A stretch of DNA of 64,000 nt, taken from assembly GCA_964520525.1 (NCBI GenBank), contig CAZFNR010000002.1, positions 1 through 64,000 on the forward strand. Reading direction: 5' to 3'. Positions 8,095 to 17,280 of the stretch are shown here, piece by piece. This DNA comes from JAJPXC01 sp964520525 (GTDB lineage: Bacteria; Bacteroidota; Bacteroidia; Bacteroidales; Muribaculaceae). The translations under genes and the position numbers were made by a program. The notes beneath the pieces are model-generated. The model was given only the letters and a program-made list of their open reading frames with translations, ran no database searches and was not told the origin of the DNA. Position 1 is the first letter of the stretch; the number at the start of each line of letters is the position of its first letter.

Positions 8095-9447
8095 ATGATG
8101 AACACGATTAAAGTGGTATTGTTGCTGCTGTTAGTGACTGCCGCACCGATGCTCGCCTTCGCAAGAGGCGACGGTGACTTTGTGCTTGTCATTGACCCCG
8201 GCCATGGCGGTAAAGATTACGGAGCGATAGGCAGGATAACCAACGAAAAAAGCATAAATCTCGCAGTCGCCCGATTGGCAGGCAAGATAATCGATGAGGA
8301 ATTTGACAATGTGAAGGTCGTCTATACCCGCAAATCAGACACATTCGTATCGCTAAAAGAGCGCGCCGACATAGCCAACAAAGCCGATGGGAATCTGTTC
8401 ATCTCAATTCATGTCAATTCCGTAGCCAAAAAGTCTAAAAACCGCACAACAGTCAAAGGTGCGTCGGTCTACACCCTTGGGCTCCATAAATCAGCATCAA
8501 ACCTTGAAGTCGCCAAGCGCGAAAACGCCGTGATTATGCAGGAATCGGACTATTCGACAAAATACCAAGGCTTTGACCCAAACTCGACGGAATCGTACAT
8601 CGTTTTCGAGATGAGCCAAAACAAACACATGGAACAAAGCGTGGCCTTTGCCCAAGAGATTGAAAACGAGCTTATCGAAAATGCCGGACGAGCCGACAAA
8701 GGGGTGAGACAAGCCGGTTTTTGGGTTCTTTGGGCCACCGGAATGCCGTCGGTACTCATTGAGCTTGACTTTATATGCAACCCATCGCAGGAAAAATTTC
8801 TGGCATCAGACAAAGGTCAGAAACAATTGGCCATGTCGATAGTAAACGCATTCAAGAGATACAAAGCGAGTTACGACAAATCGACGAAAGCACCCATAAC
8901 GGAAAATCGCGTCTCGGATGACGGGGATGACAACAAAGATAAATCAAAACAGAACATAAATAAGCCCAAGAAAAAGATGGGCAAAAAATCAAAAAGAGAC
9001 AAAAAGGCAACCGACCGCCACGAACTGATTATCCCCGAATCCACGACTTCAGCGGGTAACGACGCAAAAGCAAACCCCGTCGCGGCTGAAACCGGAACTG
9101 AAACCAAAGCCAAAACCAAAACAGGAACTGAAACTGAAACCGAAGCTAAAGCTGAAACCGAGCCGAAGAAAACCGACAGCACACCCGACAATTGCAGCCA
9201 AAGTCCAAACTCCGTTGCCGGTAAGATATACAAGGTCCAATTCCTCACAAGCGCCCGACTCTATGAAAAGGGAGACAAATCGTTTAAGGGGCTATATCCT
9301 GTAAGCAGCTACAACGAAAACGGGGTGTGGAAATACACGTTCGGCGAAGCCTCGACATGGAGCGAAGCAGAAAAAATATTGAAAAAAATCAAGAATAAAT
9401 TTCCCGATGCGTTTATCATCACAACCCGCGACGGCAAACGCCTGTAA
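8095..9447 (+). CDS. N-acetylmuramoyl-L-alanine amidase with C-terminal SPOR domain
   Basis: Periplasmic zinc amidase that cleaves the stem peptide from muramic acid during cell separation. An N-terminal signal peptide (MMNTIKVVLLLLLVTAAP, cut after AFA) leads into an Amidase_3 domain with the zinc ligands in DPGHGGKDYGA, NEKSIN and ISIHVNS, and the catalytic Glu in IELDF. A linker of about 130 residues rich in Lys, Glu and Thr follows, with repeated TET/TKT steps. The last 75 residues form a SPOR domain, which in this family binds denuded septal glycan. An upstream ATG at 8065 is possible but sits too close to the promoter. The MCE gene follows after 33 bases, probably co-transcribed. Confidence 0.93.
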   Translation: MMNTIKVVLLLLLVTAAPMLAFARGDGDFVLVIDPGHGGKDYGAIGRITNEKSINLAVARLAGKIIDEEFDNVKVVYTRKSDTFVSLKERADIANKADGNLFISIHVNSVAKKSKNRTTVKGASVYTLGLHKSASNLEVAKRENAVIMQESDYSTKYQGFDPNSTESYIVFEMSQNKHMEQSVAFAQEIENELIENAGRADKGVRQAGFWVLWATGMPSVLIELDFICNPSQEKFLASDKGQKQLAMSIVNAFKRYKASYDKSTKAPITENRVSDDGDDNKDKSKQNINKPKKKMGKKSKRDKKATDRHELIIPESTTSAGNDAKANPVAAETGTETKAKTKTGTETETEAKAETEPKKTDSTPDNCSQSPNSVAGKIYKVQFLTSARLYEKGDKSFKGLYPVSSYNENGVWKYTFGEASTWSEAEKILKKIKNKFPDAFIITTRDGKRL

Positions 9448-9480
9448 CTATTTTGACCAACAACGATAACAAAAATTTAT

Positions 9481-10383
9481 ATGAACAAAATATTCAAAAA
9501 AGAGGTAGTAATTGGCCTATGTGCCATTCTAACGCTCGCACTGCTGTTTTTCGGCATTGACTATCTGAAAGGTATCAATCTGTTTAAAGCAGCCAACTAT
9601 TACTACGCCACCTACACAAACGTTAACGGCCTCGCAGTGTCGGCACCCGTGACTGTCAACGGATTCAAAGTAGGCCAAGTCAGAGAAATAAACTACGAGT
9701 ACGACAACCCGGGACACGTTAAAGTGGAATTAAGCCTAGACCGTCAGTTAAAGGTTCCCAAAGGCACGAAGGCCCTGCTTGTGGCAGATATGCTCGGCAC
9801 AGCCACAATTAAGTTGGAAATGCCGGCAAGCGATCACTATCACGCAGTGGGCGACAATCTGGTTGCCGAAACTCCCGGAGGATTGATGGAAAGCGTTTCC
9901 GATGAGATTCTTCCGTCGGTTGCCGCAATCGCGCCGAAAGTTGACTCGTTGATTTCGTCCCTAAATCTGCTCGTAAGCGACCCCGCACTGCTCTCGTCAA
10001 TCAAACGCCTTGATGCCATAACAGCAAATCTCGAGACCTCTACCCGCGCGCTCAACGCCTCGATAGCCACTTTGCCACCGGTCATGAACAACGTCAAGAC
10101 GCTCAGCGACAATGCGGCTTCAATCTCTTGCCATCTTGACACATTCACCGCCACGCTCAACGATGCGCCAATCGACTCGACAATCCGCAACCTATATGCG
10201 ACCACCGAAAGCCTGCGACAGCTCACTGACGAGCTCAACAGCCCAAATTCCTCGCTTGGCAAACTCGTCAAAGACCCTGCGCTATACGATGGGATAACGT
10301 TGATAATGAGCGATTTAGATTCAATCCTCGTTGATTTGAAACGTCAACCGAAACGCTACATCCCACCAATCAAAATATTCTAA
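9481..10383 (+). CDS. MlaD/MCE-family lipid transport substrate-binding protein
   Basis: A 300-residue protein with one N-terminal membrane anchor (residues 7-25), then an MCE domain (YYYATYTNVNGLAVSAPVTV, GFKVGQV) and a C-terminal helical region resembling the tunnel-forming helices of MCE proteins. MCE proteins form hexameric rings that move phospholipids between the inner and outer membranes with an MlaEF-type transporter. No permease or ATPase gene is adjacent here, so partners must be encoded elsewhere. It directly follows the amidase gene. Confidence 0.9.
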   Translation: MNKIFKKEVVIGLCAILTLALLFFGIDYLKGINLFKAANYYYATYTNVNGLAVSAPVTVNGFKVGQVREINYEYDNPGHVKVELSLDRQLKVPKGTKALLVADMLGTATIKLEMPASDHYHAVGDNLVAETPGGLMESVSDEILPSVAAIAPKVDSLISSLNLLVSDPALLSSIKRLDAITANLETSTRALNASIATLPPVMNNVKTLSDNAASISCHLDTFTATLNDAPIDSTIRNLYATTESLRQLTDELNSPNSSLGKLVKDPALYDGITLIMSDLDSILVDLKRQPKRYIPPIKIF

Positions 10384-10652
10384 GCCACGCCCTGTTTGCC
10401 GCCGCAAAGCCGCCATACGACAAATATGATTAAATCAATTTCACACAATTCATATTAGGTGTGAACGGTTCTTGCCCATCCGATGGTGTATCTTTGCAAC
10501 GGCTGACAAAGTGTCAGATATTTTTGCGTAACTTTGTAATCAGATGTGCGCTCGTGCCGACAAAGGCCACTTAAGTAAGAAACGTTTTTTTTACAACATA
10601 TTACGGAACTTCCTTGTAGCCGCATAAAGGTTTGGTCGTCTGTCAGCCTACA
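10384..10652. other. Gap between MCE gene and restriction island, with two native-type promoter boxes
   Basis: It contains TATCTTTG at 10489-10496 and TAACTTTG at 10529-10536, both perfect matches to TAnnTTTG on the plus strand. The first possible start of the nuclease gene is more than 100 bases further on. No open frame starts at the usual 25-60 bases after either box, so the boxes may belong to a gene displaced by the island. Confidence 0.5.
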
Positions 10653-11423
10653 ATGGAATTCCTCTCTATAAGAATGAGAAGCAAATACAATCTTGGATTT
10701 ATATCAGACGAAGACATATATGAGCATGTGAAATTAACAGTCGAGTCATATCGTCGAGAAATCACATTGCTACAGTTCAACGAAAACATCGTTGACCCAA
10801 TTAAATTAACTTTCGACTCTAAAGTCTATGGTAAAACTATACAGCAGGCAATAGAAGATGAGTGCTTTCGTCAAATTGACAAAAGCAACTCAAATAGAAT
10901 CGGTTATTTCCATCAAAACCTATTCCGCTATGCCGGTAATGGGTGGGTCGTTCCTACACAAGGATTTGATGTGGAAAATGAGAATCTTCATATTTTTGTT
11001 GAGCTTAAAAATAAGCACAACACTATGAACTCTGCTTCTTCACAGAAAACTTACATGAAAATGCAAGCAAAGTTACTTGATGATGATCAAGCTACTTGTT
11101 ATCTTGTTGAAGCAATTTCTGCGAAATCCAAAGATGACACTTGGCGTATTACGCTTGACAAGAAACCACGGTCGCACAATCGCATTAGGCGTATGTCTAT
11201 GGATAAGTTTTATGAACTCGTTTTTGGAGACTCTACAGCATTCTACAAACTTTGTATGGCTCTTCCTCAAATCATCGAAGATGTCGTAAGTGAAGACAAG
11301 ACTCTTGCGATGAAAAATACAGTTTACAAGGAACTCACCAAAGGACATGAAGATTTATTAACCGCTCTATATCTCATGGCATTCTCGACATACGAAGGCT
11401 TTGAACAAATCATTAATAAATAG
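10653..11423 (+). CDS. Type II restriction endonuclease, Eco47II family
   Basis: Cuts unmodified foreign DNA at a short site; the founding member of the family recognises GGNCC. The sequence opens RMRSKYNLGFISDEDIYEHV, continues VDPIKLTFDSKVYGKTI and has the probable PD-(D/E)xK core in GFDVENENLHIFVELKNKHN (Asp, then Glu-Leu-Lys), followed by TMNSASSQKTYMKMQ. These blocks fit the Eco47II family along the whole length. The ATG at 10653 gives 256 residues; the ATG at 10674 gives 249 and is equally plausible. One 60-base line at 10681 has 19 G/C, against 30 in a line of the preceding gene, consistent with acquisition from elsewhere. The methyltransferase gene follows directly. Confidence 0.88.
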   Translation: MEFLSIRMRSKYNLGFISDEDIYEHVKLTVESYRREITLLQFNENIVDPIKLTFDSKVYGKTIQQAIEDECFRQIDKSNSNRIGYFHQNLFRYAGNGWVVPTQGFDVENENLHIFVELKNKHNTMNSASSQKTYMKMQAKLLDDDQATCYLVEAISAKSKDDTWRITLDKKPRSHNRIRRMSMDKFYELVFGDSTAFYKLCMALPQIIEDVVSEDKTLAMKNTVYKELTKGHEDLLTALYLMAFSTYEGFEQIINK

Positions 11424-11424
11424 G

Positions 11425-12774
11425 ATGCAGCCTAAATCTATTTCTGTAAATAACTTTGCTGACTTGGTCGGCGTTTCGAGGTCTACCGTAGAACTTTGGA
11501 TCCGCAGTGGTAAGTATCCATTGCATATTAATCTTGATGGTAAACGGATATTTCTTCTTGAAGAAATTAAATCTGTACCTGAAATTGCCGCAATGTTATC
11601 CTCTCAGTGGAAAGAAGAAGCAAAAACCGTACCGACTCTTAAATATACATCAGCTGAATTATTTGCAGGTGGTGGCGGTCTCGCACTTGGCATGGAAAAA
11701 GCCGGGTTCCATCATTTGTTATTGAATGAATTTGACCATAATGCTTGTGAAACACTTCGTGCCAACAGACCTCAATGGAACATAATAGAGGGCGACATCC
11801 ACGATATTGACTTTACTCCATTTAAGGGCAAAATTGATTTCTTATCAGGAGGATTTCCTTGTCAGGCTTTTTCATACGCCGGAAAGCGTCTTGGCTTTGA
11901 AGAAACTCGCGGAACCCTTTTTTTTGAATTAGCCCGTGCCGTTAAAGAAATTCAGCCATTAGTTTTTATGGGTGAAAATGTTCGAGGCTTGTTTGAACAT
12001 GATAATGGTCGGACCCTGCAAACGATTAAAGATGTAATCGCAGAATTAGGATACTCGCTTATAGAACCGAGAGTGTTACGAGCATTGCAATATGACGTTC
12101 CACAAAAAAGGGAAAGGCTTATCCTTTTAGCCATACGCAACGATGTTGCACCCTTTGTGGAATTCAAGTGGCCCGATGTTTGTCCGTCAGTAAGAACTCT
12201 TAGAGATGCTTTCTTTGCCGGTGAGCTTTTTGACACTGATGTACCTTTGTCAGAGGGACAAAAGTATCCCGCATCCAAACAACAAGTAATGGAACTTGTC
12301 CCTGAAGGAGGAGATTGGCGAAATCTCCCAGAAGATGTGGCTCGCGCTTATATGAAAGGTAGCTATAATCTTGGAGGGGGCAAAACCGGAATGGCTCGCC
12401 GACTCGCTATGGACGAACCAAGTTTAACTTTGACTTGCGCACCTGCGCAAAAACAGACAGAGCGTTGTCATCCTATTGAAACAAGACCACTTACCATACG
12501 AGAATATGCCCGTATTCAAACATTTCCGGATGATTGGAAATTTTGTGGCAACTTGACAACTCAATACAGGCAAATTGGGAATGCCGTTCCGGTTAATCTC
12601 GCCTGGGCTATAGGCCGTTCTCTAATCAGGCTATTCAATTCCCTTGCCGAATTAGGTCTTGTTTCAGATCATAACGAGATTAATGCAATTCATCATTATA
12701 CTAAACTTCACGGAATATTTGAAGGTATGGCATGTGAAAAGAGTGCTAAATATTCATCATCCTCTGACAAATAA
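11425..12774 (+). CDS. DNA (cytosine-5) methyltransferase with fused N-terminal HTH domain
   Basis: Protective partner of the preceding nuclease. The ATG at 11425 lies one base after the nuclease stop codon, so the pair is translationally linked. Residues 7-57 form a MerR/excisionase-like helix-turn-helix (NNFADLVGVSRSTVELWI, then a wing GKRIFLLEEI). From about 74 the canonical m5C motifs follow: motif I ELFAGGGGLALGM, motif IV GGFPCQAFS with catalytic Cys146, motif VI ENVRGL, motif VIII QKRERLIL and motif X QIGNAVPVNLA. The fused HTH could let the enzyme repress its own operon, as N-terminal HTH extensions do in some other m5C methyltransferases. That is inference. Target probably GGNCC or a subset. 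Confidence 0.92.
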   Translation: MQPKSISVNNFADLVGVSRSTVELWIRSGKYPLHINLDGKRIFLLEEIKSVPEIAAMLSSQWKEEAKTVPTLKYTSAELFAGGGGLALGMEKAGFHHLLLNEFDHNACETLRANRPQWNIIEGDIHDIDFTPFKGKIDFLSGGFPCQAFSYAGKRLGFEETRGTLFFELARAVKEIQPLVFMGENVRGLFEHDNGRTLQTIKDVIAELGYSLIEPRVLRALQYDVPQKRERLILLAIRNDVAPFVEFKWPDVCPSVRTLRDAFFAGELFDTDVPLSEGQKYPASKQQVMELVPEGGDWRNLPEDVARAYMKGSYNLGGGKTGMARRLAMDEPSLTLTCAPAQKQTERCHPIETRPLTIREYARIQTFPDDWKFCGNLTTQYRQIGNAVPVNLAWAIGRSLIRLFNSLAELGLVSDHNEINAIHHYTKLHGIFEGMACEKSAKYSSSSDK

Positions 12775-12893
12775 TGCACGAATAAACTATTACACTCGCT
12801 TACAACTTTTTATACATCTAAACTCGGAAGCAAGTGGGAGAAAGAAGACGGTGTGCGATTGATCTAATTTGAGCTTTAACGGGCAACAATGTT

Positions 12894-12901
12894 TAACTTT
12901 G
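12894..12901 (+). promoter_or_regulatory. Promoter -7 box of the EamA transporter gene
   Basis: Perfect TAACTTTG 23 bases before the ATG at 12925. It marks the return to native-type sequence after the restriction island. Confidence 0.6.
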
Positions 12902-12924
12902 CACTCGCAAAATAAGCATATCAC

Positions 12925-13845
12925 ATGAACAATCAAGTTAAGGGTTATCTTTTGGCTGCATTATCGGCAACGACATATGGCATGAATCCGTTGTTTGCAA
13001 TTCCGCTTTACAATGACGGAATGGATGCCAACTCGGTGCTGCTATTCAGATACCTGCTTGCAATACCGGTGCTTTTTATCATGGGGAAAATGCGCGGTCG
13101 CAGTTTCTCGCTCAGAAGGGACCAATGGCTACCGGTAATAGCGCTCGGGTTGTTGGTCGCACTGTCATCGCTCGCCTTGTTCCAGAGTTACAATTTCATG
13201 AATTCAGGCATAGCGTCGACCTTGCTCTTTGTATACCCTGTGATGGTCGCGGTTATCATGGCCGCGGTTTTTCGCGAGCGGGTGCCTGCGTTCACCTGGC
13301 TCTGTATCGCTGTCGCCGCATTTGGCATAGCCTTATTGTGCAAAAGCTCCGGAGACAGTCATATCGGCTTGAGCGGAATCGGGCTTGTGATGTTATCAGC
13401 CTTATCTTATGCCATTTACATGGTAAGCGTTAGCAGAAAGAGGTTGTGTGACATAGCGACTCTGACTTTGACATTTTATGTTTTGACATTTGGAGTTCTG
13501 CTATTTTTGATTCCTGCAATAGCCGGCGACGGCATAAAAACGCCTGAGCATTCGGTTTACTGGGCGAACTTGGTTGGACTTGCGGTTTTCCCCACGGCGA
13601 TTTCGTTTTTGTGCACTACCTCGGCGATTCAATATATCGGTTCCACGCCGACAGCGATACTCGGGGCATTGGAACCTGTCACCGCTATACTTTTCAGCGT
13701 GACACTTCTTAATCAACCTATATCGCCGCGCGATACCGTCGGAATGATTCTGATTATCGTTGCGGTAACGCTAGTAATCGCCGGCGGCAAAATCGCCACT
13801 CCGTTGATTCGCATAAAACGTCTTTTCCCGAGATTAAGACGATAA
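12925..13845 (+). CDS. EamA/DMT-superfamily membrane transporter
   Basis: A 306-residue integral membrane protein with about ten hydrophobic segments arranged as two EamA repeats (first repeat begins GYLLAALSATTYGMNPL, second begins GIGLVMLSALSYAIYMV). Family members export metabolites or amino acids, but the substrate cannot be read from sequence. The C-terminus is basic (RIKRLFPRLRR), as expected for a cytoplasmic end. It is transcribed alone between the restriction island and thrS. Confidence 0.88.
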   Translation: MNNQVKGYLLAALSATTYGMNPLFAIPLYNDGMDANSVLLFRYLLAIPVLFIMGKMRGRSFSLRRDQWLPVIALGLLVALSSLALFQSYNFMNSGIASTLLFVYPVMVAVIMAAVFRERVPAFTWLCIAVAAFGIALLCKSSGDSHIGLSGIGLVMLSALSYAIYMVSVSRKRLCDIATLTLTFYVLTFGVLLFLIPAIAGDGIKTPEHSVYWANLVGLAVFPTAISFLCTTSAIQYIGSTPTAILGALEPVTAILFSVTLLNQPISPRDTVGMILIIVAVTLVIAGGKIATPLIRIKRLFPRLRR

Positions 13846-13892
13846 ACTCTGAAATAATCAACTTCATGACAGCATATTCGGAATAAATTGTT

Positions 13893-13900
13893 TAAATTTG
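13893..13900 (+). promoter_or_regulatory. Promoter -7 box of thrS-infC-rpmI-rplT
   Basis: Perfect TAAATTTG, 63 bases before the thrS ATG. The leader contains no T-box-like or long hairpin structure that I can see. Confidence 0.55.
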
Positions 13901-13963
13901 CAGCTGATATTGACGAGTGCATCCGTAAGTTACTTGTCGCAAATATAATTAATTGATTCTCAA

Positions 13964-15901
13964 ATGATAAACATTACATTTCCCAACGATGACGTCAAGC
14001 AATATGAGAGCGGCGTGACCCCTTATGATATTGCTCAGAGCATCAGCCCCCGCTTGGCTCAGGATATTCTGGCCGCATCGGTTAACGGTCAGGAGTGGGA
14101 CATTACGCGTCCGATCACTGAGGACGCTTCGATCAAGTTGTTCAAATGGGACGACGCCGAAGGCAAACATGCGTTTTGGCATAGTTCGGCCCATCTGTTA
14201 GCCGAAGCTCTCCAAGAGTTGTACCCTGGAGTGAAATTCGGCATCGGACCGGCTATCGAAACCGGGTTCTACTATGACATTGACCCCGGAGACAACCAGA
14301 TTACAGCCGCAGATTTCCCTAAAATCGAGGCCAAAATGCTCGAACTCGCGCAAAAGAAAGAAGATATCCGCCGTGAGAGCATCACTAAAGCCGACGCCCT
14401 CGAGATGTTTGGAAATCGCGGAGAAACATACAAATGCGAGTTAATCAGCGAGCTTGAAGATGGGCATATAACGACCTATACGCAAGGCAACTTCACAGAC
14501 CTGTGCCGCGGCCCGCATATCCCCAACACCGCTCCTATCAAAGCTGTTAAAATAACCTCTCTCGCCGGCGCATATTGGCGCGGTGACGAGAAACGCAATC
14601 AGCTGGTGCGCGTCTACGGCGTAAGTTTCCCGAAAAAGAAAATGCTTGACGAGTATCTAGCCATGCTTGAGGAGGCGAAGAAGCGCGACCACCGCAAACT
14701 TGGCAAAGAAATGGAGTTGTTCGCATTCTCGGCCAACGTTGGCGCGGGGCTACCCCTGTGGTTGCCGAAAGGAGCTGCGCTCCGCGACCGACTGGAGCAA
14801 TTCCTCCGTAAGATTCAGAAGCAATACGGCTACCTTCAGGTGATTACCCCCCACATAGGTAACAAAATGCTCTATGTCACCTCTGGGCACTACGCCAAAT
14901 ATGGCAAAGATTCATTCCAGCCCATTCACACCCCGGAAGAGGGCGAGGAATACCTGCTCAAACCGATGAACTGCCCCCATCACTGCGAGATTTTTAAGGC
15001 ATATCCCCGCAGCTACCGCGACCTGCCACTACGTCTCGCGGAGTTTGGCACGGTATATCGCTATGAGCAGAGCGGCGAGCTCCACGGATTGACGCGAGTG
15101 CGCGGCTTCACGCAAGACGACGCACATATCTTCTGCGCTCCCGACCAAATCAAGGATGAGTTCCTGAAAGTGATGGACATTATCTTCTACATTTTCAAAG
15201 CTCTCAAATTTGATAACTTTGAGGCTCAGATATCGCTCCGCGACCCGAACAATAAGGAAAAATATATCGGTAGCGACGAGAACTGGCATCTCGCCGAAAA
15301 TGCCATCATCGAAGCTTGCAAAGAAAAGGGGTTGAACGCCCGTACGGAATTAGGCGAAGCCGCATTCTATGGGCCAAAACTCGATTTCATGGTGAAAGAC
15401 GCGATTGGCCGCCGTTGGCAATTGGGGACAATCCAAGTCGACTACAACCTACCCGAGCGTTTCCAACTCGAATACACCGGCGCGGACAATCAGAAACATC
15501 GTCCCGTGATGATACACCGCGCTCCGTTCGGCTCGATGGAACGTTTTGTGGCCGTTCTGCTTGAACACACCGCAGGTCGTTTCCCGCTTTGGCTCGCACC
15601 CGACCAGGCAGTGGTACTCCCCATCAGCGAAAAGTTCAACGACTACGCCTACCAAGTAGCCAAAGAACTCAATGCCGCAGATGTAAGAGCAATCGTAGAT
15701 GACCGCAATGAGAAAATCGGCAAAAAGATTCGCGACAATGAACTTAAACGCATCCCCTACCTCCTGATAGTGGGCGAAAAAGAAGCCCACGACGGTGAAA
15801 TATCCATAAGAAAGCAAGGGGAGGGTGATAAAGGTACAATGAAAATTAGTACCTTTGCGCAAAATTTGACTGAAGAGGTCAACAATATGATAAATCAATA
15901 A
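13964..15901 (+). CDS. thrS: Threonyl-tRNA synthetase
   Basis: Charges tRNA-Thr and edits mis-charged Ser-tRNA. The 645-residue protein has an N-terminal TGS domain, an editing domain with HSSAHLLAEAL, and a class II catalytic core with MNCPHHCEIF, the motif 2 region RVRGFTQDDAHIF and motif 3 in VMIHRAPFGSMERF. The anticodon-binding domain is at the end. It is the first gene of the widely conserved thrS-infC-rpmI-rplT string; infC starts 8 bases after its stop. Confidence 0.98.
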   Translation: MINITFPNDDVKQYESGVTPYDIAQSISPRLAQDILAASVNGQEWDITRPITEDASIKLFKWDDAEGKHAFWHSSAHLLAEALQELYPGVKFGIGPAIETGFYYDIDPGDNQITAADFPKIEAKMLELAQKKEDIRRESITKADALEMFGNRGETYKCELISELEDGHITTYTQGNFTDLCRGPHIPNTAPIKAVKITSLAGAYWRGDEKRNQLVRVYGVSFPKKKMLDEYLAMLEEAKKRDHRKLGKEMELFAFSANVGAGLPLWLPKGAALRDRLEQFLRKIQKQYGYLQVITPHIGNKMLYVTSGHYAKYGKDSFQPIHTPEEGEEYLLKPMNCPHHCEIFKAYPRSYRDLPLRLAEFGTVYRYEQSGELHGLTRVRGFTQDDAHIFCAPDQIKDEFLKVMDIIFYIFKALKFDNFEAQISLRDPNNKEKYIGSDENWHLAENAIIEACKEKGLNARTELGEAAFYGPKLDFMVKDAIGRRWQLGTIQVDYNLPERFQLEYTGADNQKHRPVMIHRAPFGSMERFVAVLLEHTAGRFPLWLAPDQAVVLPISEKFNDYAYQVAKELNAADVRAIVDDRNEKIGKKIRDNELKRIPYLLIVGEKEAHDGEISIRKQGEGDKGTMKISTFAQNLTEEVNNMINQ

Positions 15902-15909
15902 TCCACTGA

Positions 15910-16515
15910 ATGGAGAAAAAACCTCTGTATACCGGACCGCGTCCTCCCATGAGGAACAACGGACCGCAACAACGCCGCCAAGGCGCTCGTGACAACGCTA
16001 AAGATGCATACGCCATCAATGAACGCATTCGCGCCCGTGAAGTGCGGCTTGTTGGTGACAACGTTGAGACAGGCGTATATCCCATTCAAGAGGCATTGAG
16101 AATCGCCGACGAGCAAGGTCTTGATTTGATTGAAATCTCGCCCAACGCGGCACCTCCGGTGTGTAAGATTCTTGATTATCAGAAATTCCTCTATCAGCAG
16201 AAGAAACGACAAAAGGAGCAAAAAGCCAAGTCGACTAAAGTTGTTGTCAAAGAGATTAGATTCGGCCCACAAACCGATGACCACGACTATAACTTCAAGT
16301 TGAAACACGCTATGGGCTTTCTACAGGAAGGTTCCAAAGTTAAGGCATATGTATTCTTCAAAGGCCGTTCGATATTGTTTAAGGAACAAGGCGAAGTGTT
16401 GCTGTTACGTTTCGCCAACGACCTCGAAGACTATGGGAAGGTGGAGCAGCTCCCCGTTTTGGAAGGGAAACGCATGATTATCATGTTATCCCCAAAGAAG
16501 AAAGCCCAATCCTGA
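15910..16515 (+). CDS. infC: Translation initiation factor IF-3
   Basis: Binds the 30S subunit and proofreads initiator tRNA and start codon. The 201-residue protein has the usual N-domain (INERIRAREVRLVGDN) and C-domain (KEIRFGPQTDDHDYNFKLKH). It starts with ATG, unlike the AUU start that allows autoregulation in Escherichia coli. The first 35 residues form a Pro/Arg/Gln-rich extension (PLYTGPRPPMRNNGPQQRR). It sits between thrS and rpmI. Confidence 0.97.
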   Translation: MEKKPLYTGPRPPMRNNGPQQRRQGARDNAKDAYAINERIRAREVRLVGDNVETGVYPIQEALRIADEQGLDLIEISPNAAPPVCKILDYQKFLYQQKKRQKEQKAKSTKVVVKEIRFGPQTDDHDYNFKLKHAMGFLQEGSKVKAYVFFKGRSILFKEQGEVLLLRFANDLEDYGKVEQLPVLEGKRMIIMLSPKKKAQS

Positions 16516-16604
16516 CAGTCGCCATTGCGGAAAAGCAATATTATAAAGCCACGAGCTGGCAACGATAATATATAACTCGAATTAATAACTTTAATGTAAC
16601 AAAA

Positions 16605-16802
16605 ATGCCCAAGATTAAAACTAACTCCGGTGCCAAAAAGAGGTTCGCCCTTACCGGATCAGGAAAAATCAAAAGAAAACATGCTTTCAAAAGCCACATC
16701 TTGACCAAGAAGACTAAGAAGCAGAAAAGAAATCTCACCCACACAGGTCTCGTTTCACGAGTAGACGAGGGCAATGTAAAGGCATTACTTGGTTTCAAAT
16801 AA
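16605..16802 (+). CDS. rpmI: 50S ribosomal protein bL35
   Basis: A 65-residue, strongly basic protein starting PKIKTNSGAKKRFALTGSGK, the bL35 signature, and ending with GLVSRVDEGNVKALLGFK. It is a component of the large subunit. It lies 89 bases after infC and 109 bases before rplT. The spacer before rplT has a short GAGA/TCTC hairpin followed by TTTTTT, which might act as a weak attenuator. Confidence 0.97.
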   Translation: MPKIKTNSGAKKRFALTGSGKIKRKHAFKSHILTKKTKKQKRNLTHTGLVSRVDEGNVKALLGFK

Positions 16803-16911
16803 CCTGACAAAGAGAGATTCTCCGTTTTTTAATTCGTGATTTAAATTTTTTATTAACCGAGTGTTTAGCAACAAAGAGCAATAGCCGCTAACATTCAAAA
16901 ATTATCAAAAA

Positions 16912-17256
16912 ATGCCAAGATCAGTCAACCACGTAGCTTCAAGAGCTCGTCGCAAAAAAATCCTGAAATTAACAAAAGGTTACTACGGATGTCGTAAAAA
17001 CGTTTGGACCGTCGCTAAAAACACATGGGAAAAAGGTCTGACTTACGCTTACCGTGACCGCAAGAATAAAAAACGCAATTTCCGCGCGCTTTGGATTCAG
17101 CGTATCAATGCCGCCGCACGCATGGAAGACCTCACCTATTCTAAACTGATGGGGCTTATCCACAAAGCCGGCATCGAGATTAACCGCAAAGTCCTTGCAG
17201 ACCTCGCGCTGAACAACCCCGCAGCATTCAAAGCAATTGTTGACAAAGTGAAATAA
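16912..17256 (+). CDS. rplT: 50S ribosomal protein bL20
   Basis: A 114-residue basic protein with bL20 hallmarks: PRSVNHVASRARRKKILK at the N-terminus, then GYYGCRKNVWTVAKN and FRALWIQRINAAAR. It binds 23S rRNA early in large-subunit assembly. It is the last gene of the thrS unit; a strong terminator follows 24 bases after its stop codon. Confidence 0.98.
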   Translation: MPRSVNHVASRARRKKILKLTKGYYGCRKNVWTVAKNTWEKGLTYAYRDRKNKKRNFRALWIQRINAAARMEDLTYSKLMGLIHKAGIEINRKVLADLALNNPAAFKAIVDKVK

Positions 17257-17280
17257 TTCGCTTCAATTGAAATCTATAGA

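Noticed and set aside
10590..10680. Alternative frame reading RFGRLSAYNGIPLYKN overlapping the nuclease start
   Set aside because: It stops soon after, has no recognisable homologue to me, and overlaps the nuclease N-terminus.
11451..11458. TAACTTTG inside the start of the methyltransferase gene as an internal promoter
   Set aside because: It lies downstream of the methyltransferase ATG and within conserved HTH codons, so it is probably a chance match.
16803..16911. Ribosomal-protein leader or attenuator between rpmI and rplT
   Set aside because: Only a 4-bp GAGA/TCTC hairpin before a T run is visible; too weak to call as a separate feature.
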